DNA of 21,908 nt, from assembly GCA_903822375.1 (NCBI GenBank), contig CAIJOU010000746.1, positions 1 to 21,908 on the forward strand, in the 5' to 3' direction. Position 1 is the first letter of the stretch; every line of letters starts with the position of its first letter. This DNA is from Candidatus Hydrogenedentota bacterium. GTDB taxonomy: Bacteria; Hydrogenedentota; Hydrogenedentia; Hydrogenedentales; CAITNO01. Of the stretch, positions 14,986 to 21,908 are shown piece after piece. The notes under the pieces are model-generated. The model had not been told where the DNA came from. It searched no databases and saw only the letters and a program-made list of their open reading frames with translations. The position numbers and the translations under genes are program-made.

Positions 14986-16869
14986 CTACTTTGAAGGCGC
15001 CACCAGCTTCTCCATTTCGTCCATGATGGCGTTCATCTCTTTGATGGCCGCGTTGAACGGACCGGAGGTCTCCATGTCCACGCCCGCGCCTTTGAGAAGA
15101 TCCACCGGGTACTTGGACGAACCGGAGGACAGCATGTTCAGGTAGGCCTTTCTGCTCGCGGTCTCCACGGTGGCCGAGGAGCCTTCGGCGCGTATGTTCG
15201 CCGAAATCTGCGACGAGGCGACGATGCTTGTGGCGTATTGATACACGTAGAAGTCATAGTAGAAATGGGGGATGTAATCCCATTCGACGCCGTAAAGATC
15301 ATCGATCTTGCAGACACCGGCCTCGTCGCCATAGTACGTCTTCAAGAGCCCGAGGTAGAGCTTGCTCAGCTTCTCCCCGGTCAGCGAGTCGCCGCTCTCC
15401 GCCATTTCATGGATGCGCAACTCAAACTCGGCAAAGAGCACCTGCCGGAACAGTGTGCCCCGAAGCACGTCAAGATAGCTGCCCAGCAGGAACAGCCGCG
15501 TATCCTTGTCCTTGCATTGACCCAGCATGTAATGGAACAGGAGGTTCTCATTCAGGGTCGAAGCCACCTCGGCCACAAAGGTCTTGTAATCATGGGTGAC
15601 ATAGGGCTGGTTCTTGCTGGAAAGGAAAGAGTGCATGGAATGCCCCGACTCATGGGCCAGCGTCGAAACATCATCATAGAGACCGTTGAAATTCAGCAGT
15701 TGGAAGGGGTGCAGACCGTAGACGTTGGTGCTGTAAGCGCCGGACTTCTTGCCCAAACTGGGCATGTAGTCCACCCAGCCCTCCTCACACCCCTTCTTCA
15801 GGGTATTCACATATTCCTGGCCCAGCGGTTCGACGGCTTTCAAAACCAGTTCCGTGGCCTCCTCGGGCGTGTAGTGCAGTTCCACCTCTTTGACAATGGG
15901 CGCGTACAGGTCTTCGTACCTGAGTTGGTCGACCCCCATAATCCGCTGGCGCAGTTTCAGGTACCGGTGCAGGGTAGGCAGGTTCGTATGGACATCGGCC
16001 AGAAGCTGCGTGTAGATGCTCTTCGGAATGTTCGCGTCAAACAGGGCCGCCGACAGGCAACTGTCGTACTTGTGAACTTCCTTTTCGAACACATGGGCTT
16101 TTACACGCTCGTTGAGCGTGGTGCCAAAGGTGCGCTCGAATTCCTTGCGCTTGGACCAGAAGGCTTTGAACACCTTGTCCCGGTCCTCGCGGTTGTTTGA
16201 GCCGCGATACCGCATGTAGCCCTGGGCGTCCAGGCGCACCTTCTCCCCTGACGAGAGCGTTATCTCCGGATAGGGAAGTTCCGCGTTGTTGAACACCTCA
16301 AAGACATTGGCGCCGGCTTCGGCCATCATGTCCGCCCGGGCCACTATCTTCTCCTCCGCGGGCGACAAGGTGTGGTCCTCATAGCGCAGAATATCATCGA
16401 GCCACACCGCGTACGGCGCGAGCCTGCTGTCGGCTTTCGCGTAGTCGTCAACTTTGGCCTTGCCCAGGGCCAGTATTTCAGGCCGCATGAAGGAAATGGC
16501 CGTCGAAAACTTGACCGCCAGTTCCTCGGCCGACTGCTTCATTTCCGCCGTCTTGGACACCCGGGTATCCTCGTCAAAATTCATGGACGCAAATCCCTGA
16601 AGGCGACCAAAGTCCTTTTCCAGGTCCATTACACAGGACAGGGTGCTGAAAAGACGGTCCGGTGACTCGCCCAGCTTCCCCTGCAGTTCGGGCACCCTGG
16701 CAATGCGGCCGGCGAGGTCCTCCTTTGCTTTGTTCCATGCATCAACGCTTGGATAGATATCCGCGGTGTGCCATTTGTATTTCTCGGGCACTTCGGCCCT
16801 GTCTTCTGCAAAGGCGGCGACCGTCAGCAGTGAAGCGGCCATGAACAGTAGAAAGCACTGGCGAAACAT
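14986..16869 (-). CDS. pepF: Exported oligoendopeptidase F (M3B zinc peptidase)
   Basis: Zinc metallopeptidase cutting oligopeptides. Unlike the usual cytosolic PepF, this 627-residue protein begins with a Sec signal peptide ('MFRQCFLLFMAASLLTVAAF', cleavage after AFA), so it should work in the periplasm or outside. Body motifs are typical: 'YKWHTADIYPSVDAWNKAK' at the mature N-terminus, the zinc site 'LAHESGHSMHSFL' (His406, Glu407, His410), a third-ligand helix 'KTFVAEVASTLNENLL', and the M3B C-terminal segment 'YIPHFYYDFYVYQYATSI'. Full length for the family. I chose the ATG at 16869 because AAAGG lies 7 nt upstream; the ATG at 16884 has none. A strong promoter-like sequence stands ~155 nt upstream. 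It diverges from the M2 peptidase gene. Confidence 0.93.
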   Translation of the reverse strand: MFRQCFLLFMAASLLTVAAFAEDRAEVPEKYKWHTADIYPSVDAWNKAKEDLAGRIARVPELQGKLGESPDRLFSTLSCVMDLEKDFGRLQGFASMNFDEDTRVSKTAEMKQSAEELAVKFSTAISFMRPEILALGKAKVDDYAKADSRLAPYAVWLDDILRYEDHTLSPAEEKIVARADMMAEAGANVFEVFNNAELPYPEITLSSGEKVRLDAQGYMRYRGSNNREDRDKVFKAFWSKRKEFERTFGTTLNERVKAHVFEKEVHKYDSCLSAALFDANIPKSIYTQLLADVHTNLPTLHRYLKLRQRIMGVDQLRYEDLYAPIVKEVELHYTPEEATELVLKAVEPLGQEYVNTLKKGCEEGWVDYMPSLGKKSGAYSTNVYGLHPFQLLNFNGLYDDVSTLAHESGHSMHSFLSSKNQPYVTHDYKTFVAEVASTLNENLLFHYMLGQCKDKDTRLFLLGSYLDVLRGTLFRQVLFAEFELRIHEMAESGDSLTGEKLSKLYLGLLKTYYGDEAGVCKIDDLYGVEWDYIPHFYYDFYVYQYATSIVASSQISANIRAEGSSATVETASRKAYLNMLSSGSSKYPVDLLKGAGVDMETSGPFNAAIKEMNAIMDEMEKLVAPSK

Positions 16870-17196
16870 ATTCTTGCCTTTCATCGGTGGGATTGTCCGG
16901 CAAACGCCATAACAACCTTCCTGTACGGTCTGCAGCGTGCGTTGGCCCGTTGAGATAGCAATACTCTCTGACTCCGCGCGTCAGGCACCCGGGTCGGCAG
17001 CTTGAGCCCCATTCCGGTAGCAACGAATTCATTATAATGCCGCTCAACAACATGGTCAACGACCGCCCTGCAGCTTGCGCGACGTGCCACCTTCTGATAA
17101 ATTGGCGCTACCATGCAAAAAGTAAGGTGCGACAGGGAATTCCGGCAGCCTCCTGGTGTTTTTCCGACAGGAACCAACCCGTTCTAGAGGTGAATC
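16870..17196. other. Divergent intergenic region between two peptidase genes
   Basis: A 327-bp stretch with no credible gene. It holds a minus-strand sigma70-type promoter (17031-17059) and the ribosome site AGAGGTG of the M2 gene near its right end. For the plus strand I see only weak promoter candidates. The leader of the pepF mRNA would be ~150 nt, long enough for regulation, but I recognise no riboswitch. Confidence 0.6.
17031..17059 (-). promoter_or_regulatory. Sigma70-type promoter for the oligoendopeptidase gene
   Basis: On the minus strand TTGACC (17059-17054) and a perfect TATAAT (17036-17031) are separated by exactly 17 nt. This is the best promoter match in the window. The sequence ATTATAAT also reads TATAAT on the plus strand (17033-17038), but no -35 accompanies it there. 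Confidence 0.5.
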
Positions 17197-18882
17197 ATGA
17201 CTAAACTGTTGTTCGTGCCCATGCTCTTCGCGCTGCTGTTTTCGGCTTCATCAGTCTCAGCCCAGGAAAAGGGCGCGAATTTCAGCACTTTTCTGAAACA
17301 ATACGAAGCACGCATTATTCCCCTTTCAAAAGAGTGCAACCTCGCCTATTACCGGGCCGCCGTGTCCGGGAAAGACGAAGATTACAAACTCTCCGAGAAG
17401 CTGCAGATAGAGATCACGAAGCTCCTCTCGAACAAGGAGGATTACAAGGCGCTCAGGCACTTCAAAGAAACAAACGCTGTGACGGACCCCATTCAGAAAA
17501 GGGAGCTTGACCTGTTGCTGAATGCGTTCAGGCAAAACCAGGCCGATCCCGCCAAACTGGAGCAGATCGTAAAGATACAGACCGGCATAGAGCAGAAGTT
17601 CTCCACCTATCGCGCGACGGTTGGCGGCAAGAAACTTACGGACAATGAGATTGAAGAGATTTTGAGCGCCTCCACAGACTCATCCGCCCTGCAGGAAGCA
17701 TGGCAGGGCAGCAAGCAGGTGGGAAAACTGGTCGAGAGCGAACTGCTGACGCTTGTGGAGAAAAGGAACGAAATTGCCCGGGATATCGGCTTCGGCAATT
17801 ATCACGAGATGGCTTTGAAACTGGATGAACAGGAACCTGATCAGATTGACGCGCTCTTCGAGCAATTGGACGAACTCACGCGGGCCGCTTTTCGGGACAT
17901 CAAGGACCGGGAGATCGACCCCTTCCTTTCGGCGCGGCTTAACATCCCCGTAAAGGACTTGATGCCCTGGCACTACCAGAACCGTTTCTTCCAAGAGGCC
18001 CCCTCCATCTATCACATTGACCTGGACACGTATTACAAGGGCAAGGATGTGATAGCGCTTGCACGCGAATTCTACAGGGGTATTGGAATCGACGTGGACG
18101 ACATTCTCGCAAACAGCGATCTGTATGAGAAGCCCGGAAAACAACAGCACGCCTTCTGCACGGACATGGACAGGTCCGGCGACGTGAGAATCCTGCTGAA
18201 CGCAAAAGACAATTCCCAGTGGATGGAAACGACCCTTCATGAACTGGGCCATGCCGCTTATTCGAAGAGCTATGCCAGGGTGGACCTTCCCTTTGTCCTG
18301 CGGGTGGAAGCCCATACCTTCGTCACGGAGGCAATCGCCATGATGTTCGGAAGGCTGGGCGCGAACTCCAGCTTCATGAAATCGATGCTTGGGTTGCCGG
18401 AGGCACAGGCCGACTCAATCGCGGCCGATGCTTTCAAAATGACAAGGCTTCAGGAGATGGTGTTCAGCCGCTGGGCCCAGGTCATGTACCATTTTGAGAA
18501 GAGCCTCTATGAGAACCCCAAGCAGGACCTGAACGCGCTCTGGTGGGATTTGGTCGAGAAATACCAGATGATTAAGCGGCCCGAGGGCAGGAACGAACCG
18601 GATTGGGCCTCCAAGATTCACATCGCCACGGTGCCGTGTTACTATCACAACTATCTCTTGGGCGAACTTCTGGCCTCCCAAATCAACGCCTATATGGTCC
18701 GCAACATAATCAAAAGCGGTGACTACAAGAATCCCGATTATGCGGGAAGGCCCGCCATCGGGGAATACCTTGTGAAGAACATTTTTGCGCACGGCAAGCT
18801 CTACTACTGGAACGATTTGATACAGAATGCAACCGGAGAAAAGCTGACACCGAAGTATTATGCGGAGCAGTTTCTGAATTAG
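17197..18882 (+). CDS. Exported M2-type (ACE-like) peptidyl-dipeptidase
   Basis: Zinc metallopeptidase predicted to release C-terminal dipeptides from oligopeptides. The 561-residue protein has a Sec signal peptide ('MTKLLFVPMLFALLFSASSV', cleavage after VSA). The zinc site is 'TTLHELGHAAYSK' (His348, Glu349, His352), followed at Glu378 by 'HTFVTEAIAMM', equivalent to the F-H-E-A segment of angiotensin-converting enzyme. 'KIHIATVPCYYHNYLLGE' (His475, Tyr482) matches ACE's K-F-H-I...V-P-Y substrate-stabilising segment. The related M3 family has a similar fold, so an atypical M3 member is the alternative. AGAGGTG lies just upstream of the ATG. A peptide transporter gene follows 53 bp downstream and an exported PepF gene diverges upstream. 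Confidence 0.85.
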   Translation: MTKLLFVPMLFALLFSASSVSAQEKGANFSTFLKQYEARIIPLSKECNLAYYRAAVSGKDEDYKLSEKLQIEITKLLSNKEDYKALRHFKETNAVTDPIQKRELDLLLNAFRQNQADPAKLEQIVKIQTGIEQKFSTYRATVGGKKLTDNEIEEILSASTDSSALQEAWQGSKQVGKLVESELLTLVEKRNEIARDIGFGNYHEMALKLDEQEPDQIDALFEQLDELTRAAFRDIKDREIDPFLSARLNIPVKDLMPWHYQNRFFQEAPSIYHIDLDTYYKGKDVIALAREFYRGIGIDVDDILANSDLYEKPGKQQHAFCTDMDRSGDVRILLNAKDNSQWMETTLHELGHAAYSKSYARVDLPFVLRVEAHTFVTEAIAMMFGRLGANSSFMKSMLGLPEAQADSIAADAFKMTRLQEMVFSRWAQVMYHFEKSLYENPKQDLNALWWDLVEKYQMIKRPEGRNEPDWASKIHIATVPCYYHNYLLGELLASQINAYMVRNIIKSGDYKNPDYAGRPAIGEYLVKNIFAHGKLYYWNDLIQNATGEKLTPKYYAEQFLN

Positions 18883-18935
18883 GCCTCTTCGGGACACACA
18901 ACGATCAGCGTCACGGACTGCTGACAGGAGGAAAC

Positions 18936-20234
18936 ATGGCTGAGACGGCAGTCAGGCGAACCCATCCAGTGGGCCTCTATTATCTGTTCTTCACGGAAAT
19001 GTGGGAACGGTTTTCTTACTATGGCATGAGGTCTCTGCTCGTCTACTACATGACGAAACAGCTGATGTTCACCCAGGGACACTCCTCCAGTATCTATGGG
19101 CTCTACACGGGGTTTGTTTACTTCACCCCGTTTTTCGGCGGCATCCTTGCCGACAGATACCTGGGACAGCGCAAATCCGTCATTCTCGGCGCGGTATTGA
19201 TGGCCATCGGACATTTCCTGATGGCCGTGCAAAGCCTCTTTTACCCGGCCCTCTTCTTTCTTATTCTGGGCAACGGTGCCTTCAAGCCGAACATTTCGAC
19301 GCAGGTCGGGGGGCTTTACGAGGCGGGGGACCACAGAAGAGACCGCGCCTTCAGCATCTTCTACATGGGCATAAACCTTGGCGCATTCTTCTCGCCGCTG
19401 ATCTGCGGAACTCTCGGAGAAAAGTATGGATGGCACTGGGGCTTCGGTGCGGCAGGTGTCGGCATGCTCGTCGGTCTCGGCGTCTATCTTCTCGGCCAGA
19501 AGCATCTGGCGTCCGACCGGATCATGATGAAGGCGGCGGGTGAAATGGCGCTTCAGGACAAGCCCCTTGACAAGAATGACAAGTCAAGGATCGGGGCCCT
19601 CGTTGTGCTCATGCTCTTTACGGTCATCTTCTGGGCCACCTATGAACAGCAGGGCAACACCCTGGCGTTGTGGGCGGACGCCAACACCAACCGGATGATC
19701 TTTGGGTGGGAAATGCCGGCATCCTGGTTCCAGTCGCTCAATCCGATGCTTATCTTCGCCCTGATTCCGGTCATCAACATGCTGTGGGCGTCGCAGGCAA
19801 AGAAGGACCGTGAGCCGTCCTCCGTCAAGAAAATGGGCATCGGCTGCATTCTTGTGGGGCTCTCTTTTCTGGTAATGATTCCGCCCTCACAGGCGGTTGC
19901 GGGCGGCGCAAAAGTAAGCATGCTGTGGCTTGCCGGTTGCATCGCCATTCTTACAGTGGGCGAAATCTACCTTTCACCCATCGGTTTGTCGCTCGTCACC
20001 AAACTCGCACCGCCCAAAATGGTCTCCATGCTCATGGGAATGTGGCTTCTTTCCAGTTTCTTCGGAAACTATCTCTCGGGCTACATTGGAACCTTCTGGG
20101 AACGGATGCCCAAGGAGTACTTCTTCATTCTTCTGTCCACAATAGCCATTGGGGCGGGCGTGGGAATGTTGCTGATGATAAAACCCCTGAAGCGCGCGAT
20201 GGGCGCCGGCCAGGACGGCAGTGCGGTCTTCTGA
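18936..20234 (+). CDS. POT-family proton-coupled di-/tripeptide transporter
   Basis: Inner-membrane proton:oligopeptide symporter (PTR2/POT family, DtpT-like), 432 residues with about 12 membrane helices. Diagnostic motifs are present: the proton-coupling 'ExxERFxYYG' in helix 1 (Glu21, Glu24, Arg25, Tyr28-Tyr29), 'GGILADRYLGQRK' (PTR2 signature 1 region, ~68-80), 'NGAFKPNIS' and 'FYMGINLGAFFSP' (PTR2 signature 2 region), and 'ATYEQQGNTLALWAD' in the second half. AGGAGG lies about 5 nt upstream of the ATG. It is shorter than many bacterial POTs (~450-500 residues) but no key motif is missing. Its position right after an exported dipeptide-releasing peptidase strongly suggests it imports the products, in the same transcription unit. 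Confidence 0.93.
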   Translation: MAETAVRRTHPVGLYYLFFTEMWERFSYYGMRSLLVYYMTKQLMFTQGHSSSIYGLYTGFVYFTPFFGGILADRYLGQRKSVILGAVLMAIGHFLMAVQSLFYPALFFLILGNGAFKPNISTQVGGLYEAGDHRRDRAFSIFYMGINLGAFFSPLICGTLGEKYGWHWGFGAAGVGMLVGLGVYLLGQKHLASDRIMMKAAGEMALQDKPLDKNDKSRIGALVVLMLFTVIFWATYEQQGNTLALWADANTNRMIFGWEMPASWFQSLNPMLIFALIPVINMLWASQAKKDREPSSVKKMGIGCILVGLSFLVMIPPSQAVAGGAKVSMLWLAGCIAILTVGEIYLSPIGLSLVTKLAPPKMVSMLMGMWLLSSFFGNYLSGYIGTFWERMPKEYFFILLSTIAIGAGVGMLLMIKPLKRAMGAGQDGSAVF

Positions 20235-20321
20235 TGAAGAAAAGTGTCAACGCACTTGCTGCCGGAGCGGTAATAACAGCGCCACACGCGAATGATGCTG
20301 GTCTGGGTCGCTGCACGCTTG

Positions 20322-20415
20322 TGCCGCGCTTTCAGCGCTCCGGATTCAGGACGGCAATCTTGCCCGGCCCTCACGGGCCGGGCTAATAAATGCCGCGCTT
20401 TCAGCGCTCCAAACA
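20322..20415 (+). repeat. Modular palindromic repeat, copy 1
   Basis: Three stem-loops in a row: GCGC-TTTCA-GCGC at 20326-20338; a 9-bp GCCCGGCCC/GGGCCGGGC hairpin with loop TCAC at 20362-20383 followed by TAATAAAT; and a second GCGC-TTTCA-GCGC at 20395-20407 ending GCTCCAAACA. It shares its architecture with the inverted copy at 20512-20604. Confidence 0.8.
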
Positions 20416-20511
20416 TAAGACCAAGGCCGGGGTCAAAAGAGTGGAGACGGGGAACTGATGCGTGACATGGTCCGGAGCGTGGTTCAGGAAGTATTGGAGG
20501 CTGAGATGAAT
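20416..20511 (+). pseudogene. Remnant of an IS256/Mutator-type transposase N-terminus
   Basis: An open frame with ATG at 20458 reads 'MRDMVRSVVQEVLEAEMN' and then runs into the flanking repeat, stopping at 20526. R-x-M-V-R-x-V-x-Q-x-V-L-E-A-E-M is characteristic of the first helix of IS256-type transposases, which are normally ~400 residues. Only this tip remains. It ends precisely at 20511, the edge of repeat copy 2, and the 96-bp segment begins at the edge of copy 1. A short match like this could be chance, so family assignment is moderate. Confidence 0.5.
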
Positions 20512-20604
20512 TGTTCGGAGCGCTGAAAGCGCGGTATTCATTAGCCTGGGCCGTAAGGCCCAGATACATGGGATCCCTTCGATTGAAGCCCTGAAAGGGC
20601 GGCA
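20512..20604 (-). repeat. Modular palindromic repeat, copy 2 (inverted)
   Basis: Reverse-orientation counterpart of the copy at 20322-20415. Read on the minus strand it has GCCC-TTTCA-GGGC (20600-20588), a 7-bp CTGGGCC/GGCCCAG hairpin with loop TTAC (20563-20546) followed by CTAATGAAT, and GCGC-TTTCA-GCGC (20532-20520) ending GCTCCGAACA. Stem sequences differ from copy 1 yet stay paired, while loops and linkers are kept. Confidence 0.8.
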
Positions 20605-20650
20605 CACCCCGGTGTATGTTAGCGTCATTCGCGCCACACCCTTAATGCGC

Positions 20651-20688
20651 AAGTCCCCCGCTCCCTAATTCTTGGGAACGGGGGGCTT
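20651..20688. terminator. Strong hairpin downstream of the minus-strand oxidoreductase
   Basis: Fifteen-base arms AAGTCCCCCGCTCCC (20651-20665) and GGGAACGGGGGGCTT (20674-20688) pair with one mismatch and one G-T wobble around an 8-nt loop. It lies 22 nt beyond the stop codon of the oxidoreductase gene. There is no clear T-run on the minus strand after the stem, so it may stabilise the 3' end of the mRNA or be another repeat rather than a classical intrinsic terminator. Confidence 0.4.
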
Positions 20689-20710
20689 GAAAACAGTCTC
20701 TGTGGACTTC

Positions 20711-21908
20711 CTACAGCTTCCAACCCTCGCGGTAGGGCGGATTGACCATGGCGGTGGCCTTGTCATTGTCGGTGAAGGTCATGGAATCCCTGTTCCAGCG
20801 CAGTCGGATGCCCGGAATCCGCTTGGCGATGTTGCCCAGCAGCGCCGTCTCCGTAAGCGGCCCCGAATAGTCGAAGTTGGCGTCGGCCGCGCGGCCCTCC
20901 TTGCAGGCCGCGATCCACTCCTCTTCGTGGGTGCCCTTGATGCGCGGGAAAAGTTCGGGGACCTTGGGCTCGCTCTTGAACTTGTCCTTGGGCAGCAGCA
21001 GGGGACTGTTGCCATACACGCCGCCGGTGATGAACCCCTCTTCGCCGATCATCACGAAGCCGCCCTCGGCGTCGCCGAGCAGGCGCGGGTTTTCGATTCC
21101 CTCAATGCCCGGAATCTGGATGCCGTCGTACCAGATCAGTTCCACCGGCGGCATGTCGCCGCGGGCGGGGAAGGCATAGCGCACGATGGATGCCAGGGGG
21201 TAAGTGTCGGGGTTTAGGTCGGTGTTGCTCGCCTCAATCGAGTCCGGTGCGCCCAGGTTGAGAGCCCAATACACCGGGTCAATCGTGTGCGCGCCGCGAT
21301 CGCCCATCATGCCGCAGCCGAAATCCCACCAGCTCCGCCAGGTCTGCGGGTGGTAGGTGGGGTGGTACGGCCGCTCGGGCGCGGGACCAAGCCAGAGGTT
21401 CCAATCCAGCTTCTCGGGCACGGGCGGCGTTTCGGTCGGGCGCACGCCCAGCTTGGAACTCCAGCCCGCATGACCCCAGGGGTAGTAACTCAGGTCGCAC
21501 CACGCGTGGACCGTGCGCACCTTGCCGATGACGCCCGCGGCGACCCACTCGTTGATCTTGCGGGCATCGTCGCTCGAATGGCCCTGGATGCCCATCTGCG
21601 TGCTGACCTTCATCTCGCGGCCGATCTCGGCCAGTTTGCGCGCCTCGTGCACCGTGTGGGTCAGCGGCTTCTGGCAGTACACATGCTTGCCGGCGCGCAT
21701 CGCCGCCGCGGAAATGACCGCGTGCGTGTGGTCAGGCGTGGCCACCAGCACCGCGTCAATGTCCTTCTGCTTCTCCAGCATCTCGCGGTAGTCTTTGTAC
21801 AGCTTCGCATCCGGAAACTTGGCAAAGGTCTTGGCGGCGTAGTCGTGGTCCACGTCGCACAGCGCCACGATGTTCTCTTGTTTCATGTTGTTGAGATTGC
21901 CGCCGCCC
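20711..21908 (-). CDS. Gfo/Idh/MocA-family oxidoreductase (5' truncated)
   Basis: NAD(P)-dependent sugar-type oxidoreductase whose start lies beyond the window: the frame continues upstream of the internal Met at 21886 as '...GGGNLNNMKQENIVALCDVD', the end of the Rossmann glycine loop. Following motifs are 'AVLVATPDHTHAVISAAAM', 'GKHVYCQKPLTHTVHEAR' with the catalytic Lys (usual form EKP), and 'WWDFGCGMMGDRGAHTIDPV' with the H-x-x-D motif. The aromatic-rich 'EKLDWNLWLGPAPERPYHP' is typical of the exported planctomycete-type subfamily, so a Tat signal is expected in the missing part, but I cannot see it. About 398 codons are visible. It is only distantly similar to the Tat-exported member at 2890. 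Substrate unknown. Confidence 0.9.
   Translation of the reverse strand, partial: GGGNLNNMKQENIVALCDVDHDYAAKTFAKFPDAKLYKDYREMLEKQKDIDAVLVATPDHTHAVISAAAMRAGKHVYCQKPLTHTVHEARKLAEIGREMKVSTQMGIQGHSSDDARKINEWVAAGVIGKVRTVHAWCDLSYYPWGHAGWSSKLGVRPTETPPVPEKLDWNLWLGPAPERPYHPTYHPQTWRSWWDFGCGMMGDRGAHTIDPVYWALNLGAPDSIEASNTDLNPDTYPLASIVRYAFPARGDMPPVELIWYDGIQIPGIEGIENPRLLGDAEGGFVMIGEEGFITGGVYGNSPLLLPKDKFKSEPKVPELFPRIKGTHEEEWIAACKEGRAADANFDYSGPLTETALLGNIAKRIPGIRLRWNRDSMTFTDNDKATAMVNPPYREGWKL

Larger units (their letters stand above)
20235..20710. other. Repeat-rich 476-bp intergenic region
   Basis: No intact gene. In order it holds an unremarkable stretch (20235-20321), a palindromic repeat in plus orientation, a remnant resembling a transposase N-terminus, the inverted second repeat copy, and a strong GC-rich hairpin near the end of the downstream oxidoreductase gene. 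It separates the convergent POT and Gfo/Idh/MocA genes. Confidence 0.75.

Noticed and set aside
15238..16200. A 320-codon plus-strand open frame over the pepF gene
   Set aside because: Antisense to a gene with an intact HExxH zinc site and no independent coding signal.
20322..20604. Repeated GCGCTTTCAGCGC motifs as a CRISPR array
   Set aside because: Units are palindromic, inverted relative to one another and not separated by regular unique spacers; no cas genes are present.

Overview
The window is GC-rich bacterial DNA with 13 protein genes, two of them cut by the window edges. I see no tRNA, rRNA, CRISPR array or complete insertion sequence. The gene mix points to an uncultured heterotrophic Gram-negative bacterium of the Planctomycetota/Hydrogenedentota/Lentisphaerota kind: Tat-exported Gfo/Idh/MocA oxidoreductases, a DUF4838 protein, a membrane-anchored PQQ-type propeller opening with 'DWPAFRGPSRDN', an MFS-spermidine synthase fusion, and scattered short palindromic repeats. 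That placement is inference; no phylogenetic marker gene is present.

Layout. 1-2720 (minus): a truncated organophosphate-type MFS permease, preceded by a FemAB/BioF2-like N-acyltransferase. 2890-4164 (plus): a Tat-exported Gfo/Idh/MocA oxidoreductase. 4254-5141 (minus): a membrane diguanylate cyclase. 5249-10480 (minus): a tight four-gene operon with ATGA, GTGA and 2-nt junctions, encoding an unrecognised protein, an RlmD/TrmA-type rRNA uracil methyltransferase, a LOG-family protein and an MFS-spermidine synthase fusion. 10653-14826 (plus): a secreted DUF4838 protein and a membrane-anchored beta-propeller. 14986-16869 (minus) and 17197-20234 (plus): an exported oligoendopeptidase F, diverging from an exported ACE-like M2 peptidase followed by a POT-family peptide transporter. 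20711-21908 (minus): a second Gfo/Idh/MocA oxidoreductase, truncated at its 5' end.

How the genes may work together. The 14986-20234 block reads as a peptide-scavenging module: two exported zinc peptidases, one expected to yield dipeptides, beside a di-/tripeptide:proton symporter. The DUF4838 protein, the propeller and the two oxidoreductases fit carbohydrate breakdown, as is usual in such genomes, but their substrates cannot be read from sequence. The methyltransferase-LOG-fusion operon is a tightly coupled set with no obvious shared pathway.

The least explained part is the short-repeat content. There are three different palindromic repeat families: a 75-bp two-hairpin element inserted in frame inside a coding sequence (7220-7294); an inverted repeat between convergent genes (14830-14912); and an inverted pair of ~93-bp modular repeats with compensatory stem changes (20322-20415 and 20512-20604) that exactly brackets what looks like a remnant of an IS256-type transposase. 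No transposase able to mobilise them lies in the window.
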